Under the pieces are notes generated by a model. It did not search any database, was not told where the DNA came from, and worked only from the letters and a program-made list of their open reading frames with translations. The translations under genes were made by a program, and so were the position numbers. This document shows, piece after piece, positions 36,383-45,462 of a DNA stretch of 64,000 nt. The DNA is taken from assembly GCA_000513555.1 (NCBI GenBank), contig ALYD01000012.1:34969-98968 (forward strand), written 5' to 3'. Numbering within the stretch: the first letter of the stretch is position 1; every line of letters starts with the position of its first letter. Source of the stretch: Lachnospiraceae bacterium JC7. Lineage in GTDB: Bacteria; Bacillota; Clostridia; Lachnospirales; Lachnospiraceae.

Positions 36383-37573
36383 TTAGTCCAGCAGGAACTG
36401 ACTCAGGATAACATTGGACACATCCATACCTCTTTCCGAGAAATAATATCTGTATCCCTCATGGATCACCAGGCCCTGCTCAAGAAATTTCTCCATCTGA
36501 CTTCCGAATACACTCATTATATCAACCTGAAACCTCAGTTTGAACTCCGTTTCTGAAACTCCTTCGATTCGCCTTAAGCCAAGAAACATAAACTCTTCCA
36601 TCTGCTCATTACGGCTCAGGATCTGTCTGTCGGTATGGAGTCCGGGATACCCTGCCCTAATTTCAGACTCAAAATCCAGTTCCATGTAATTCCTGAAATC
36701 CCGGGTGACATTCCACCTTTCTCCTCCGAAATATGACGCAGCCCCAAGGCCGAACCCAAGGTATGGAACATTTGACCAGTATCCGTAATTATGTCTGCAC
36801 TCGAAGCCGGGCTTGGCAAAATTCGACACCTCGTATCTTTCATAGCCGTATTTTGCTGTAAGATTACGGGTTATTCCGTCGATCTTTGCTGCAGTTTCCT
36901 CGTCCGGAAGGTTAAGCCTCCCCTCTTCATACATTTTCATAAACGGTGTCCCCTCTTCCACTATAAGATTGTAGATGGACACATGCTCCGGTTTCAGCAT
37001 CAGCACATGTTTCAGGGTATCACTCCAGCTTTTCTCCGTCTGTCCCGGAATGTCATTCATCAGATCTATATTGATGTTCTTAAAGCCTGTCATTCTGGCA
37101 TTCTGATAGCATTTGAGAAAATCTTCAAATATATGTATACGTCCGAGGGCGCGGAGCTCCTGATCGTTTGCAGACTGAAGTCCTATGGACAGTCTGTTGA
37201 TTCCGGCCTCCTTATAGGCTGTGAATTTGTAACGTATGGTGGACGCCGGATTGCACTCGATGGTGATCTCTGCATCTTCTCTCACATGATAGTTCTTCCT
37301 TATAACCGACATAACAGACGTTATGTGCCCGGGATCCAGAATGGTCGGGGTGCCTCCGCCTATAAATATGGTGGATACCTCACGCCCCGCACTAATGTCA
37401 GCTCCAAGCTCTATCTCCCGGCAAAGCTTTTCAACATAATCCTCGTGAGCCTGCTCATTCATCGGATATGACAGGAAATCACAATAATTACATTTTTTTG
37501 CACAAAAGGGTATATGTATATAAAGTTCCAGCTGCTTTTCGTCAGCCGGATCTATGATTCTTCTATCGGACAT
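36383..37573 (-). CDS. hemW: HemW-like radical SAM heme chaperone
   Basis: A 396-residue radical-SAM protein with HIPFCAKKCNYCDF (CxxxCxxC cluster) near residue 20, IFIGGGTPT near 70, and the C-terminal HemN-like domain. It was formerly annotated as coproporphyrinogen III oxidase, but this HemW group binds heme and lacks the dehydrogenase activity. It sits near lepA and hrcA as in Bacillus subtilis. No other heme gene is in the window. Confidence 0.92.
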   Translation of the reverse strand: MSDRRIIDPADEKQLELYIHIPFCAKKCNYCDFLSYPMNEQAHEDYVEKLCREIELGADISAGREVSTIFIGGGTPTILDPGHITSVMSVIRKNYHVREDAEITIECNPASTIRYKFTAYKEAGINRLSIGLQSANDQELRALGRIHIFEDFLKCYQNARMTGFKNINIDLMNDIPGQTEKSWSDTLKHVLMLKPEHVSIYNLIVEEGTPFMKMYEEGRLNLPDEETAAKIDGITRNLTAKYGYERYEVSNFAKPGFECRHNYGYWSNVPYLGFGLGAASYFGGERWNVTRDFRNYMELDFESEIRAGYPGLHTDRQILSRNEQMEEFMFLGLRRIEGVSETEFKLRFQVDIMSVFGSQMEKFLEQGLVIHEGYRYYFSERGMDVSNVILSQFLLD

Positions 37574-37668
37574 TTACGCTCCTGTTGCCGTACTCGATTA
37601 AGTCTGCGACTTTGCGGCAATTTAATTTATCACAGTCATGATAAAACTTCAAATTTATCAGAAATAAG

Positions 37669-37697
37669 AAAAAAGACCTGCCGCCGTGCGACAGGTC
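37669..37697 (-). terminator. Terminator after ilvE
   Basis: Minus strand GACCTG / CAGGTC stem with further GC pairing inside, then six T. Confidence 0.85.
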
Positions 37698-37719
37698 CGA
37701 ATCTTATTGAGTCATATGA

Positions 37720-38745
37720 TCAGCAAACGTGATGGATCCAGCCCTCCGGAGCCTCGATCTTTCCGCTCTGGATGCCTGTGATGGTGTTGTAAAGTTCACC
37801 GATAACTTCTCCGGCCTTTTCCATACCTGATGGAAGAAGAATTTCCTCTTCTCCGTTCACGATACGTCCAACAGGAGAAATAACCGCAGCTGTTCCGCAA
37901 AGACCACACTCCTTGAAGCCCTTGATCTCCTCGAACTTAACAGGTCTCTCATCAACTGTAAGATGGAGATAATGCTCTGCGATATATACGATAGAGCGTC
38001 TTGTGATGGAAGGAAGAATAGAAGGTGACTTAGGCACTACAAGCTTTCCATCCGCATCCACGAAAATAGCATTGGAACCGCCTGTCTCTTCAACATAGCT
38101 TCTGGTTGCAGGGTCGAGATAAAGGTTCTCTGCATAGCCCGCCTGGTGCGCAAGAACTGATGAATGAAGACTCATTGCATAGTTAAGTCCTGCCTTGACT
38201 GAACCTGTTCCGCGAGGAGCGGCTCTGTCAAAATCAGATACAAGAATAGCGATAGGTGTTGCACCGCCCTTGTAATAAGGTCCAACCGGAGTTGTGAAGA
38301 TTCTAAACTGATACTCTGTTGCAGGCTTAACACCGATAACAACGCCTGTACCGAACTCATAAGGTCTGAGATACAGCGAAGCACCTGAACCGTATGGAGG
38401 AACCCAGTCGATATTGGCCTTAACAACCTGATCTACGGCATCGATAAACTGCTCCTTAGGGAATGGAGGCATCTCGATTCTCTGAGCTGATTCGTAAATT
38501 CTGTCTGCATTAAGGTCGGGACGGAAACAAACCACAGAGCCATCCTCCCAGGTATATGCCTTTAATCCTTCAAATACCTGCTGGCAGTACTGAAGTACAC
38601 AGGCTGACTCGTTAAGAGTAACATTAGGGTCATCAATAAGAGTACCTGCATCCCATTTTCCGTCTTTATAATTTGAAACATATCTCTTATCAGTTACATG
38701 ATAAGCAAAACCTATATTTGCCCAATCAAGGTCCTTTTTAGCCAT
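37720..38745 (-). CDS. ilvE: Branched-chain amino acid aminotransferase IlvE
   Basis: A 341-residue class IV PLP aminotransferase interconverting Val, Leu, Ile and their 2-oxo acids with glutamate. It has QVFEGLKAYTWEDG, YLRPYEFGTG and the PLP Lys in GSVKAGLNYAMS, followed by ENLYLDPATRSYVEETGGSN. It stands alone with its own terminator and a ~280-base upstream region shared with lepA's end; no other ilv gene is near. Confidence 0.95.
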   Translation of the reverse strand: MAKKDLDWANIGFAYHVTDKRYVSNYKDGKWDAGTLIDDPNVTLNESACVLQYCQQVFEGLKAYTWEDGSVVCFRPDLNADRIYESAQRIEMPPFPKEQFIDAVDQVVKANIDWVPPYGSGASLYLRPYEFGTGVVIGVKPATEYQFRIFTTPVGPYYKGGATPIAILVSDFDRAAPRGTGSVKAGLNYAMSLHSSVLAHQAGYAENLYLDPATRSYVEETGGSNAIFVDADGKLVVPKSPSILPSITRRSIVYIAEHYLHLTVDERPVKFEEIKGFKECGLCGTAAVISPVGRIVNGEEEILLPSGMEKAGEVIGELYNTITGIQSGKIEAPEGWIHHVC

Positions 38746-38987
38746 GTTAATATTCTCCTTTCACGACGCCCCTTACGTCGTCCGTTTCCACAAGTATAGT
38801 CTCAAAAAAAACTGTTTTCAACGAAAGAAAATACATAATATTCTTATATAAGCCATAACCTCTTATAATTTTATCATTTTCCATCTTCACCGATAGTTAT
38901 ATCAGTCTTTCGGAGCTTTTCTGTTTACCACCGCATTCAATCAGATCAAACAACCTCTGATCAAGAGACAGGAATAAAGCATTGAAT

Positions 38988-39019
38988 AAAAAAGACCATT
39001 CCGCACTGCGAAATGGTCT
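38988..39019 (-). terminator. Terminator after lepA
   Basis: Minus strand AGACCATTTCGCA / TGCGGAATGGTCT stem followed by a T run. Confidence 0.88.
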
Positions 39020-39029
39020 CCATAATATT

Positions 39030-40853
39030 TTAATCCGAATCCAGTTTAAGTACAGACATGAACGCACTCTGCGGAATCTCAACATTACCGAACTGGCGCA
39101 TCCTGCGCTTACCTTCCTTCTGCTTTTCCAGAAGCTTCTTCTTACGGGATATATCACCACCGTAACACTTTGCAAGAACGTCCTTACGAAGTGCCTTGAC
39201 AGTCTCTCTGGCCTGTACATGACCGCCGATGGCTGCCTGAATAGGGATCTCGAACAGCTGACGCGGAATCTCATTCTTCAGCTTCTCACACATCTTCTTT
39301 CCACGCTCATAAGCAGAATCCGCATGAACAATGAAGCTCAGCGCATCTATGATCTGCTTGTTTACGAGGATATCCAGTTTCACCATCTTACTGGTCTGAT
39401 ATCCCTTAAGCTCATAATCAAAGGAAGCATATCCCTTTGAGCGTGACTTAATGGCATCAAAGAAGTCATAAATTATCTCATTAAGAGGCATATCATACTT
39501 AAGTATGGCTCTGTTTGCCTCGATATACTCAGTACTCTTATATACACCTCGGCGCTCCTGGCAAAGAGTCATGATGGAACCCATGAACTCCGGTGTAACC
39601 ATGATCTCTGCATCCACAACAGGCTCCTCCATATGGTCGATCTCCGAAGGATCCGGAAGGTTTGCCGGATTGGAGAGCTCTATCATGGTTCCGTCAGTCT
39701 TGTAAATATGATAAACAACGGATGGCGCTGTAGTTACGAGATCAAGATTGTACTCTCTTTCCAGACGTTCCTGAACAACATCAAGGTGAAGAAGTCCCAG
39801 GAAACCGCAACGGAATCCAAAGCCGAGAGCCTGAGAAGTTTCCGGCTCGTACTGAAGTGCAGCATCATTTAACTGAAGCTTTTCAAGAGCATCTCTTAAA
39901 TCAGGGTATCTCATGGTATCCGCAGGATAGATTCCGCAGTAAACCATGGACTGAACCTTTTTATATCCGGGAAGCGGTTTATCCGCAGGACGGTTCGCGT
40001 CAGTAACCGTATCACCGACACGGGTCTCTCTGATATCCTTGATCGAAGCGGTAATGTATCCGACCATTCCGGCTGACAGCTCCTCGCATGGGATAAATCT
40101 TCCCGGAGCGAAATAGCCAACCTCTGTAACATCGAACTCTGCCTTACTTGCCATGAGCCTGATGCGGGTTCCGACTTTGACAGTTCCTTCCTTTACACGG
40201 CAGAAAATGATAACTCCGCGGTAGTTGTCATAGAGTGAGTCAAAGATAAGGGCCTGAAGAGGATTATCAGGTGAGCCTTCCGGAGCCGGAAGCTTCTTTA
40301 CAAGTGCTTCAAGAACATCCTGAACATTTTCACCTGTCTTGGCTGAAATTCTCGGAGCGTCCATGGCTTCGATGCCGATCACATCCTCAACCTCCTCAGC
40401 CACACGATCAGGGTCTGCAGACGGAAGATCTATCTTATTTATAACCGGAAGGATCTCCAGATCATGGTCAAGGGCAAGGTAGGTATTGGCCAGAGTCTGA
40501 GCCTGTATTCCCTGTGTAGCATCAACTATAAGTATGGCGCCGTCACAGGCTGCAAGGGCACGGGATACCTCATAGTTAAAGTCTACGTGGCCCGGTGTAT
40601 CGATGAGGTTGAATATATACTCCTCACCGTCCTTTGCCGTATAGATAACACGGGTCGTCTGTGACTTGATGGTGATTCCACGCTCTCTCTCGATATCCAT
40701 GTTATCGAGGACCTGAGACTGCATCTCTCTTTCGGTAAGTGTACCAGTCATCTCGATGATACGGTCTGCCAATGTTGACTTACCGTGATCGATATGAGCT
40801 ATGATACAGAAATTTCTGATTTTTGACTGATCAATATTTTTAATATCTGCCAT
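39030..40853 (-). CDS. lepA: Elongation factor 4 (LepA)
   Basis: A 607-residue translational GTPase, full length. G1 [13 protein letters not shown]3 DTPGHVDF and G4 NKIDLP are present. The C-terminal LepA-specific domain carries the conserved [17 protein letters not shown] segment (here [17 protein letters not shown]). It back-translocates or remodels stalled ribosomes under ionic stress. It lies divergent from rpsT with a ~200-base promoter region between them. Confidence 0.98.
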   Translation of the reverse strand: MADIKNIDQSKIRNFCIIAHIDHGKSTLADRIIEMTGTLTEREMQSQVLDNMDIERERGITIKSQTTRVIYTAKDGEEYIFNLIDTPGHVDFNYEVSRALAACDGAILIVDATQGIQAQTLANTYLALDHDLEILPVINKIDLPSADPDRVAEEVEDVIGIEAMDAPRISAKTGENVQDVLEALVKKLPAPEGSPDNPLQALIFDSLYDNYRGVIIFCRVKEGTVKVGTRIRLMASKAEFDVTEVGYFAPGRFIPCEELSAGMVGYITASIKDIRETRVGDTVTDANRPADKPLPGYKKVQSMVYCGIYPADTMRYPDLRDALEKLQLNDAALQYEPETSQALGFGFRCGFLGLLHLDVVQERLEREYNLDLVTTAPSVVYHIYKTDGTMIELSNPANLPDPSEIDHMEEPVVDAEIMVTPEFMGSIMTLCQERRGVYKSTEYIEANRAILKYDMPLNEIIYDFFDAIKSRSKGYASFDYELKGYQTSKMVKLDILVNKQIIDALSFIVHADSAYERGKKMCEKLKNEIPRQLFEIPIQAAIGGHVQARETVKALRKDVLAKCYGGDISRKKKLLEKQKEGKRRMRQFGNVEIPQSAFMSVLKLDSD

Positions 40854-40944
40854 CTTTTTTCCTATTTTTAACTTTAATCTTCGTTTTTGTGCAAATATAC
40901 TATCATATTGTAATGCTTTTTGCCAACATAATCATTTTATTCTC

Positions 40945-40973
40945 TTGACAGTGTTAGGGCTTTTATATATGAT
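40945..40973 (+). promoter_or_regulatory. Sigma-A promoter of rpsT
   Basis: Perfect TTGACA (40945-40950), 17-base spacer, TATGAT (40968-40973). It gives an ~80-base leader before the S20 start at 41062, which is preceded by AAGGAG. Confidence 0.88.
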
Positions 40974-41061
40974 AGTTGAGCGTGTTTTCAAACTGTCCGT
41001 GTCCGGTATTTGAAAACAGCATACAAAAGATATTAATATCATATGAAAGGAGATATTTCCA

Positions 41062-41325
41062 ATGGCAAACATTAAATCCGCTAAGAAGAGAATCCTTGTT
41101 GCAGCCACAAGATATGAGCGTAACAAGTCAATTCGTTCAGAAGTTAAGACATACATCAAGAGAGTATACGCAGCAGTTGAGGCTGGTGATAAGGCTAAGG
41201 CTCAGGATGCTCTTAAGATGGCACAGAAGAAGATCAGCATGGCTCACAGCAAGGGCGTTCTTAAGGCAAACAACGCTTCAAGAAAGGTTGCTAAGCTTTA
41301 CAAGGCTGTTGATGCAATGAACTAA
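41062..41325 (+). CDS. rpsT: 30S ribosomal protein S20
   Basis: An 87-residue basic protein, full length: MANIKSAKKRILVAATRYER near the start and a Lys/Ala-rich helical C-terminus ending KLYKAVDAMN. It binds 16S rRNA helices 9 and 44. It is the only gene between lepA and comEC on the plus strand, with its own strong promoter and terminator. Confidence 0.98.
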   Translation: MANIKSAKKRILVAATRYERNKSIRSEVKTYIKRVYAAVEAGDKAKAQDALKMAQKKISMAHSKGVLKANNASRKVAKLYKAVDAMN

Positions 41326-41328
41326 TTT

Positions 41329-41418
41329 GCGCTTTGCGCCGGAAATCTTTGATCAGGATTTCTGCTTTTCAAGTCGTTCTTGAAATAAAAAACTTTGTAA
41401 GTAACGTTACTCACAAAG
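41329..41418. repeat. Series of short inverted repeats after rpsT
   Basis: Four successive hairpins: GCGC-TTT-GCGC (41329-41339), GAAATC/GATTTC (41342-41362), TTTCAAG/CTTGAAA (41367-41385), and a 26-bp palindrome with one mismatch (CTTTGTAAGTAAC / GTTACTCACAAAG, 41393-41418). They precede the terminator. Confidence 0.7.
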
Positions 41419-41449
41419 ACCAGCGGTTAACCCACCGCTGGTTTTTTTA
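41419..41449 (+). terminator. Terminator of rpsT
   Basis: ACCAGCGGT / ACCGCTGGT stem with a six-base loop followed by seven T. Confidence 0.92.
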
Positions 41450-41463
41450 GTGCATAAAGCCCT

Positions 41464-41605
41464 GTTGCAAAACAAATGCGGACTGAACGCTTGCGTTCAA
41501 GGACGTATTTGTTTTAGCAACGCTAACAGAAATGAGGAAGTAGGCCGATAGGCCGGATTCCGAATTTCTGTAGCCCGGCCTTAGCGCGAATGCGCGATGC
41601 CGGGC
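41464..41605. repeat. Three nested inverted repeats in tandem
   Basis: Each unit has an outer and an inner stem. Unit 1 (41464-41521): GTTGC+AAAACAAAT with ATTTGTTTT+GCAAC around GAACGC/GCGTTC. Unit 2 (41526-41571): ACAGAAAT/ATTTCTGT and GGAA/TTCC around GGCC-GATA-GGCC. Unit 3 (41573-41605): GCCCGGC/GCCGGGC around GCGC-GAAT-GCGC. It lies between the convergent rpsT and comEC. It could be a REP/MITE-like element or a small RNA. Confidence 0.65.
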
Positions 41606-41614
41606 GTAGGGATT

Positions 41615-44170
41615 TTAACTCATAGGATACAATATCCTATATTCTTCTCCATCACTCACTATTCGCACTTCACCGCTTTTCGCAGTTTCAACAGGCTCAA
41701 TTCCGAATTTCTCCAGAATTTCCATGGTCTCCTTATGCGGATGCCCGTAATCATTATCCTTACCACAGCTTATGATCCCATGCTCCGGTTTCATTCTTTC
41801 AAGTAGCTCACCCGAGGTAGAAGTGGAACTTCCATGATGCCCGAGCTTAAGAACATCTATATCAAATCCGTCCTTACCACCCTGTCTATCTTCCGGTGCA
41901 CCCTCTTCTCGCCCTTCTGTATCCTTTTCGCTTTCTATGCAATTCATATACTCAAGCATCTTATATTCACATTCCTTATCCATATCTCCCGTAAACAGCA
42001 TACGGAAACCACCGTATTCAAGGAGCATACCTATGGAATGGCTGTTTGCCTCCTGAATGTAGGCATGATCCAAAGGATACAGCCCCAGCAGCCTGATATT
42101 TCCGGTTTCCAGCACACTTCCCGCTCCGAAATAATCCACCTTCGTCCCTCTCTTTTCAGCCGCATCCCGAAGCTTATCATACCTCTTGTCTTTTTCCGCC
42201 GAATAGGGCAGAAAAAGCTCTCCCACAGACAGTTCATCCCCCTCCAGGATCTCAAGCATCCCACTGTAGTGATCAGAATCACAATGTGTAATAAATGCTG
42301 CATCTATGGTACCTATAGCCTGTGATTCCAGATACGGCACCAGCCTGTTCTCTGCAAGCTTCTTTACGGAGCTTGAACCTCCGTCCACAGTCACCACCAG
42401 ATCACCTTCCCGTATTACCATTCCATCTCCCTGTCCCACATCCAGCACTGTGATTTCCAGAGTCTTCGGTGCTCCCGGTAAAAGCAAATAAACAGCCAGA
42501 AGGATCATTGCTATCCCTATCTTCGGAAGTCCTCTGTATAGTATCTCTGTTCTTCCCTTAAGAGTCCCCTTCTTTCTCATATCCTTAAGGAACAGTGCCA
42601 GAAAAACGAGTACGGAAAGAAGCGTGTAATATATCATTATGCCTTCCTCCGAGGGTCTTCCCAAAAGAAGCGAAGCATACGGGATCTCTGATATCCTGCT
42701 GCAAAGTGCGGTATAAAATCCCAGTATATAATGTCCTGAACCTATGGCTGCCATAGCGAGTACAAGCGATAAAGCGGAAAAAGCCACCGCCAGCAGGCCG
42801 CTGTATATCACATAGCTCATGAAAGGCAGCACGATAAAGTTCAGTAACAGTCCGTAAAGAGGAAATCTGAAAAAGTGAAACAGAATAAGGGGCATAGTAA
42901 AGATCTGCAGCGTAACCGACATACATATGCCATTCAGAACATCATTCTTAGGATGCGGCAGTTCCATCCCGAGCCCAAGGGCCAGTACCGCCATAAAACT
43001 AAGCTGAAAGCCCGACCCGAACAGTATGTAGGGCTCTGACCACGCAAGAAGCAGACAGGAAAAAGCAAGAGCCGTCAGCATATCATAGCTCCTGCCCATG
43101 GCTTCCCCGAGAAATTTCATCAGGAGCATGATCACAGCTCTCATCGCCGACCCGGAGCTTCCGGTGAATATACCATAAGCAAGCACCAGACATGCAGACA
43201 CACCTCCCGATGTCTTCTTCCCCACTCCGCATTTCCGAAGCATATTATGAAAACCTGCTCCGATTATGGACAGATGCAACCCGGAAACCGCAAGTATGTG
43301 TGCGATTCCGTTCCTCTGATAAAGCTCTCTTATTTCCTTGTCCATTGCAGATTTCTCCCCCGCAAGAAGGGCCTTATATATTCCCGAATCCTCAGCTTCC
43401 GCAATTACATCAAGAATATCGCATAGCTTCATCCTGATTTTCTGAAGCCCAGCCTTGAAGGGCTCCGGCTCTCCCCCGGTCACTTTCAGCCTGTCACCAT
43501 ACATGGAACCGCTTATTCCAATGGTTCTATAATAAAGTCCGAAGTCAAATTCGCCCTCATTATGAACCTTCTCCGGGGGGATCATTTTTCCGTAGATCTC
43601 CACCTGCTGCCCTGGATATGGTCCTTTTACATCAGCTGAATCGGTAACCGCAGGTGAGTTCCAGCACGGAGTTTCCCTGCAGTCTTCATTCCCGTCTGAC
43701 AACGTTTCGGATCTCCCGCCTTTCAGGTACACCATGACACTTCCCACATCTCTGTCATAGCGCCTTCTAAGCTTCTCAGATGCATCCGCTGCCAATGTCT
43801 CCGCACTGCCGTAGGCGCTGGAGAGTTTTCCCTCCCTCACCACCAGCCTTTCACTGTTTTCCGACACGCTATGGCTCTCAACGACTCCTTTCAGAACCAC
43901 ATTAAACTCTTCAAATTCTTCTATGCAGCTCTTTTGCTCTTCCAATCTTCCGAATTCAAGCCTGTATCTGATAACTCCGAAAAGAAGTATCACAAAAAGA
44001 AGTGCCGCAGCACCCCTGCTAAGTTTTTTACTTTTAAGCCCATGGGAAACAACTCCGCAGAAAAGAACTCCCGCAGAAATTCTGAGAAAAAGCCCCGCTT
44101 CAACTGCCGTTACACACACTCCAAGTACGAACACCAGTGCAATCAGAAGCATAGGTCTTTTGTAATTCAT
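41615..44170 (-). CDS. comEC: DNA uptake channel protein ComEC/Rec2
   Basis: An 851-residue membrane protein. It has an N-terminal DUF4131-type region, a central Competence domain with many membrane spans (IYKALLAGEKSAMDKEIRE..., HILAVSGLHLSIIGAG), and a C-terminal metallo-beta-lactamase-like domain from about 590 (LDVGQGDGMVIREGDL, THCDSDHYSG, LKLGHHGSSTSTSG). It is the transformation channel and may degrade the non-transported strand. comEA is not adjacent. The start at 44170 (MNYKRP) is preferred; the 16-codon longer TTG start lies inside a hairpin. No strong ribosome site is visible for either. Confidence 0.92.
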   Translation of the reverse strand: MNYKRPMLLIALVFVLGVCVTAVEAGLFLRISAGVLFCGVVSHGLKSKKLSRGAAALLFVILLFGVIRYRLEFGRLEEQKSCIEEFEEFNVVLKGVVESHSVSENSERLVVREGKLSSAYGSAETLAADASEKLRRRYDRDVGSVMVYLKGGRSETLSDGNEDCRETPCWNSPAVTDSADVKGPYPGQQVEIYGKMIPPEKVHNEGEFDFGLYYRTIGISGSMYGDRLKVTGGEPEPFKAGLQKIRMKLCDILDVIAEAEDSGIYKALLAGEKSAMDKEIRELYQRNGIAHILAVSGLHLSIIGAGFHNMLRKCGVGKKTSGGVSACLVLAYGIFTGSSGSAMRAVIMLLMKFLGEAMGRSYDMLTALAFSCLLLAWSEPYILFGSGFQLSFMAVLALGLGMELPHPKNDVLNGICMSVTLQIFTMPLILFHFFRFPLYGLLLNFIVLPFMSYVIYSGLLAVAFSALSLVLAMAAIGSGHYILGFYTALCSRISEIPYASLLLGRPSEEGIMIYYTLLSVLVFLALFLKDMRKKGTLKGRTEILYRGLPKIGIAMILLAVYLLLPGAPKTLEITVLDVGQGDGMVIREGDLVVTVDGGSSSVKKLAENRLVPYLESQAIGTIDAAFITHCDSDHYSGMLEILEGDELSVGELFLPYSAEKDKRYDKLRDAAEKRGTKVDYFGAGSVLETGNIRLLGLYPLDHAYIQEANSHSIGMLLEYGGFRMLFTGDMDKECEYKMLEYMNCIESEKDTEGREEGAPEDRQGGKDGFDIDVLKLGHHGSSTSTSGELLERMKPEHGIISCGKDNDYGHPHKETMEILEKFGIEPVETAKSGEVRIVSDGEEYRILYPMS

Positions 44171-44351
44171 AGGTTTATATCTTAACAGAAAGAAATACCG
44201 GCTGCAAGGATCTTTCAATGATCCCCGCAGCCGGCATCTGATATTACAAAATCATGACACTATATAAAAATGTCACTTATTTATTTTTCCCGAATATATA
44301 TTAAATGCTTTTCGGTTTTGCCTCCGGGCATCTCTCCCGAAGACCGGTTTA

Positions 44352-45239
44352 TCACTTCAGCTCTTCCGGTCTCTCTATAACAGCAGCACCGAGACCATTC
44401 TGGCCTATATGACAGCTGATCAGAAGTGACAGCGGATCCACTACTATCTCAGCATTGAGACGGTCCGGGAACTCTGTCTTCATTTCCTCCGCAAAGGCCT
44501 CTGCCTGCTCAGGATTGTCTGTATAGGCAACACAAATGTAGCAGTTGTTCATTTCCTTATCACCGAGGCGCTCTGAAAGCTCATTCTTAAGCCCCTTGAT
44601 GATAGCCTCTCTGACCTGTTTTGTAGTCCTCACCTTAGTATAGGAATCAAGCTTTCCTCCGTAGGTTATACCGAGAACCGGCTTGATATGAAGCAGTGTT
44701 CCTATGGCGGCAGCAACAGGAGTTATACGTCCGCCCTTCTTCAGATACTTCAGGGTATCAACTCCGATATAGATCTGATTGCTCTCGGACTCACGATTGA
44801 TGATGTCGCAGATAGCCTGTCCATCATATCCCTTTGCGGCAAGCTCGGTTGCAAAGATGCAGTACTGTCTCTGAGTAACAGAAACACCCTTGTCGTCCGG
44901 TACGAAGACCCTTCCCTCGTACTTATCCTCATGGCTCAGCATCATGGCAGTCTGTGTAGAACCTGAAAGTCCTGATGTGAGAGGAATATGCACTATCTGA
45001 TCACAGGTCTCCAAAAGCTCATCCCATACCTGCATAACATCATCGGGGCTTGGCTGTGATGTTGCAACATCACAATCATCCTTAAGCTTCTCAAAAAACT
45101 CTTCTCTGGTGATGTTCACACCCTCAAAATATTCCTGTCCATCTATACGGAATGGCATCGGAACCACACGTATGCCCAGCTTCTCGCCCTCTTCCTGTGT
45201 TATACCGCTTCCGGAGTCTGTTGAAACCCCAATTCTCAT
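44352..45239 (-). CDS. DegV family fatty-acid-binding protein
   Basis: A 295-residue DegV protein, full length: STDSGSGITQEEGEKLGI at the start, VATSQPSPDDV near residue 60, HIPLTSGLSGSTQTA near 90 and YLKKGGRITPVAAAIGTLLHIKPV near 165. The family binds a single fatty acid and can present it to fatty acid kinase FakA. The FakA partner is not in the window. A long hairpin around 44192-44234 lies after the gene and may end its transcript. Confidence 0.93.
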   Translation of the reverse strand: MRIGVSTDSGSGITQEEGEKLGIRVVPMPFRIDGQEYFEGVNITREEFFEKLKDDCDVATSQPSPDDVMQVWDELLETCDQIVHIPLTSGLSGSTQTAMMLSHEDKYEGRVFVPDDKGVSVTQRQYCIFATELAAKGYDGQAICDIINRESESNQIYIGVDTLKYLKKGGRITPVAAAIGTLLHIKPVLGITYGGKLDSYTKVRTTKQVREAIIKGLKNELSERLGDKEMNNCYICVAYTDNPEQAEAFAEEMKTEFPDRLNAEIVVDPLSLLISCHIGQNGLGAAVIERPEELK

Positions 45240-45462
45240 AAATTACACCTCTTATCGTCCCAAATGTCAGCCCTCATGTGTCCAATATTTCTTATTGTAC
45301 GAAGGACTGCAGTTCATGGCAAGCCCTATAAAAGCCGGCCATTTTCCAAAAAAGTATCTTTATAGGCGGAGCGGATGCCTCTCACGAAACACCCGCTCTT
45401 ATATTTAGTATTATAAATAACGTTTATATCTCAAACGTAACCCTTGAATAATACTATAATAT

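Noticed and set aside
41464..41605. Possible tRNA in the stem-rich region after rpsT
   Set aside because: Stem lengths and the lack of T-loop GTTCGA and anticodon features exclude a tRNA.
45327..45398. Inverted repeats CCTATAAA/TTTATAGG and GAGCGG/CCGCTC after gpmI considered as a tRNA or riboswitch
   Set aside because: No cloverleaf or conserved core. They may help end gpmI transcription but are too irregular to call.
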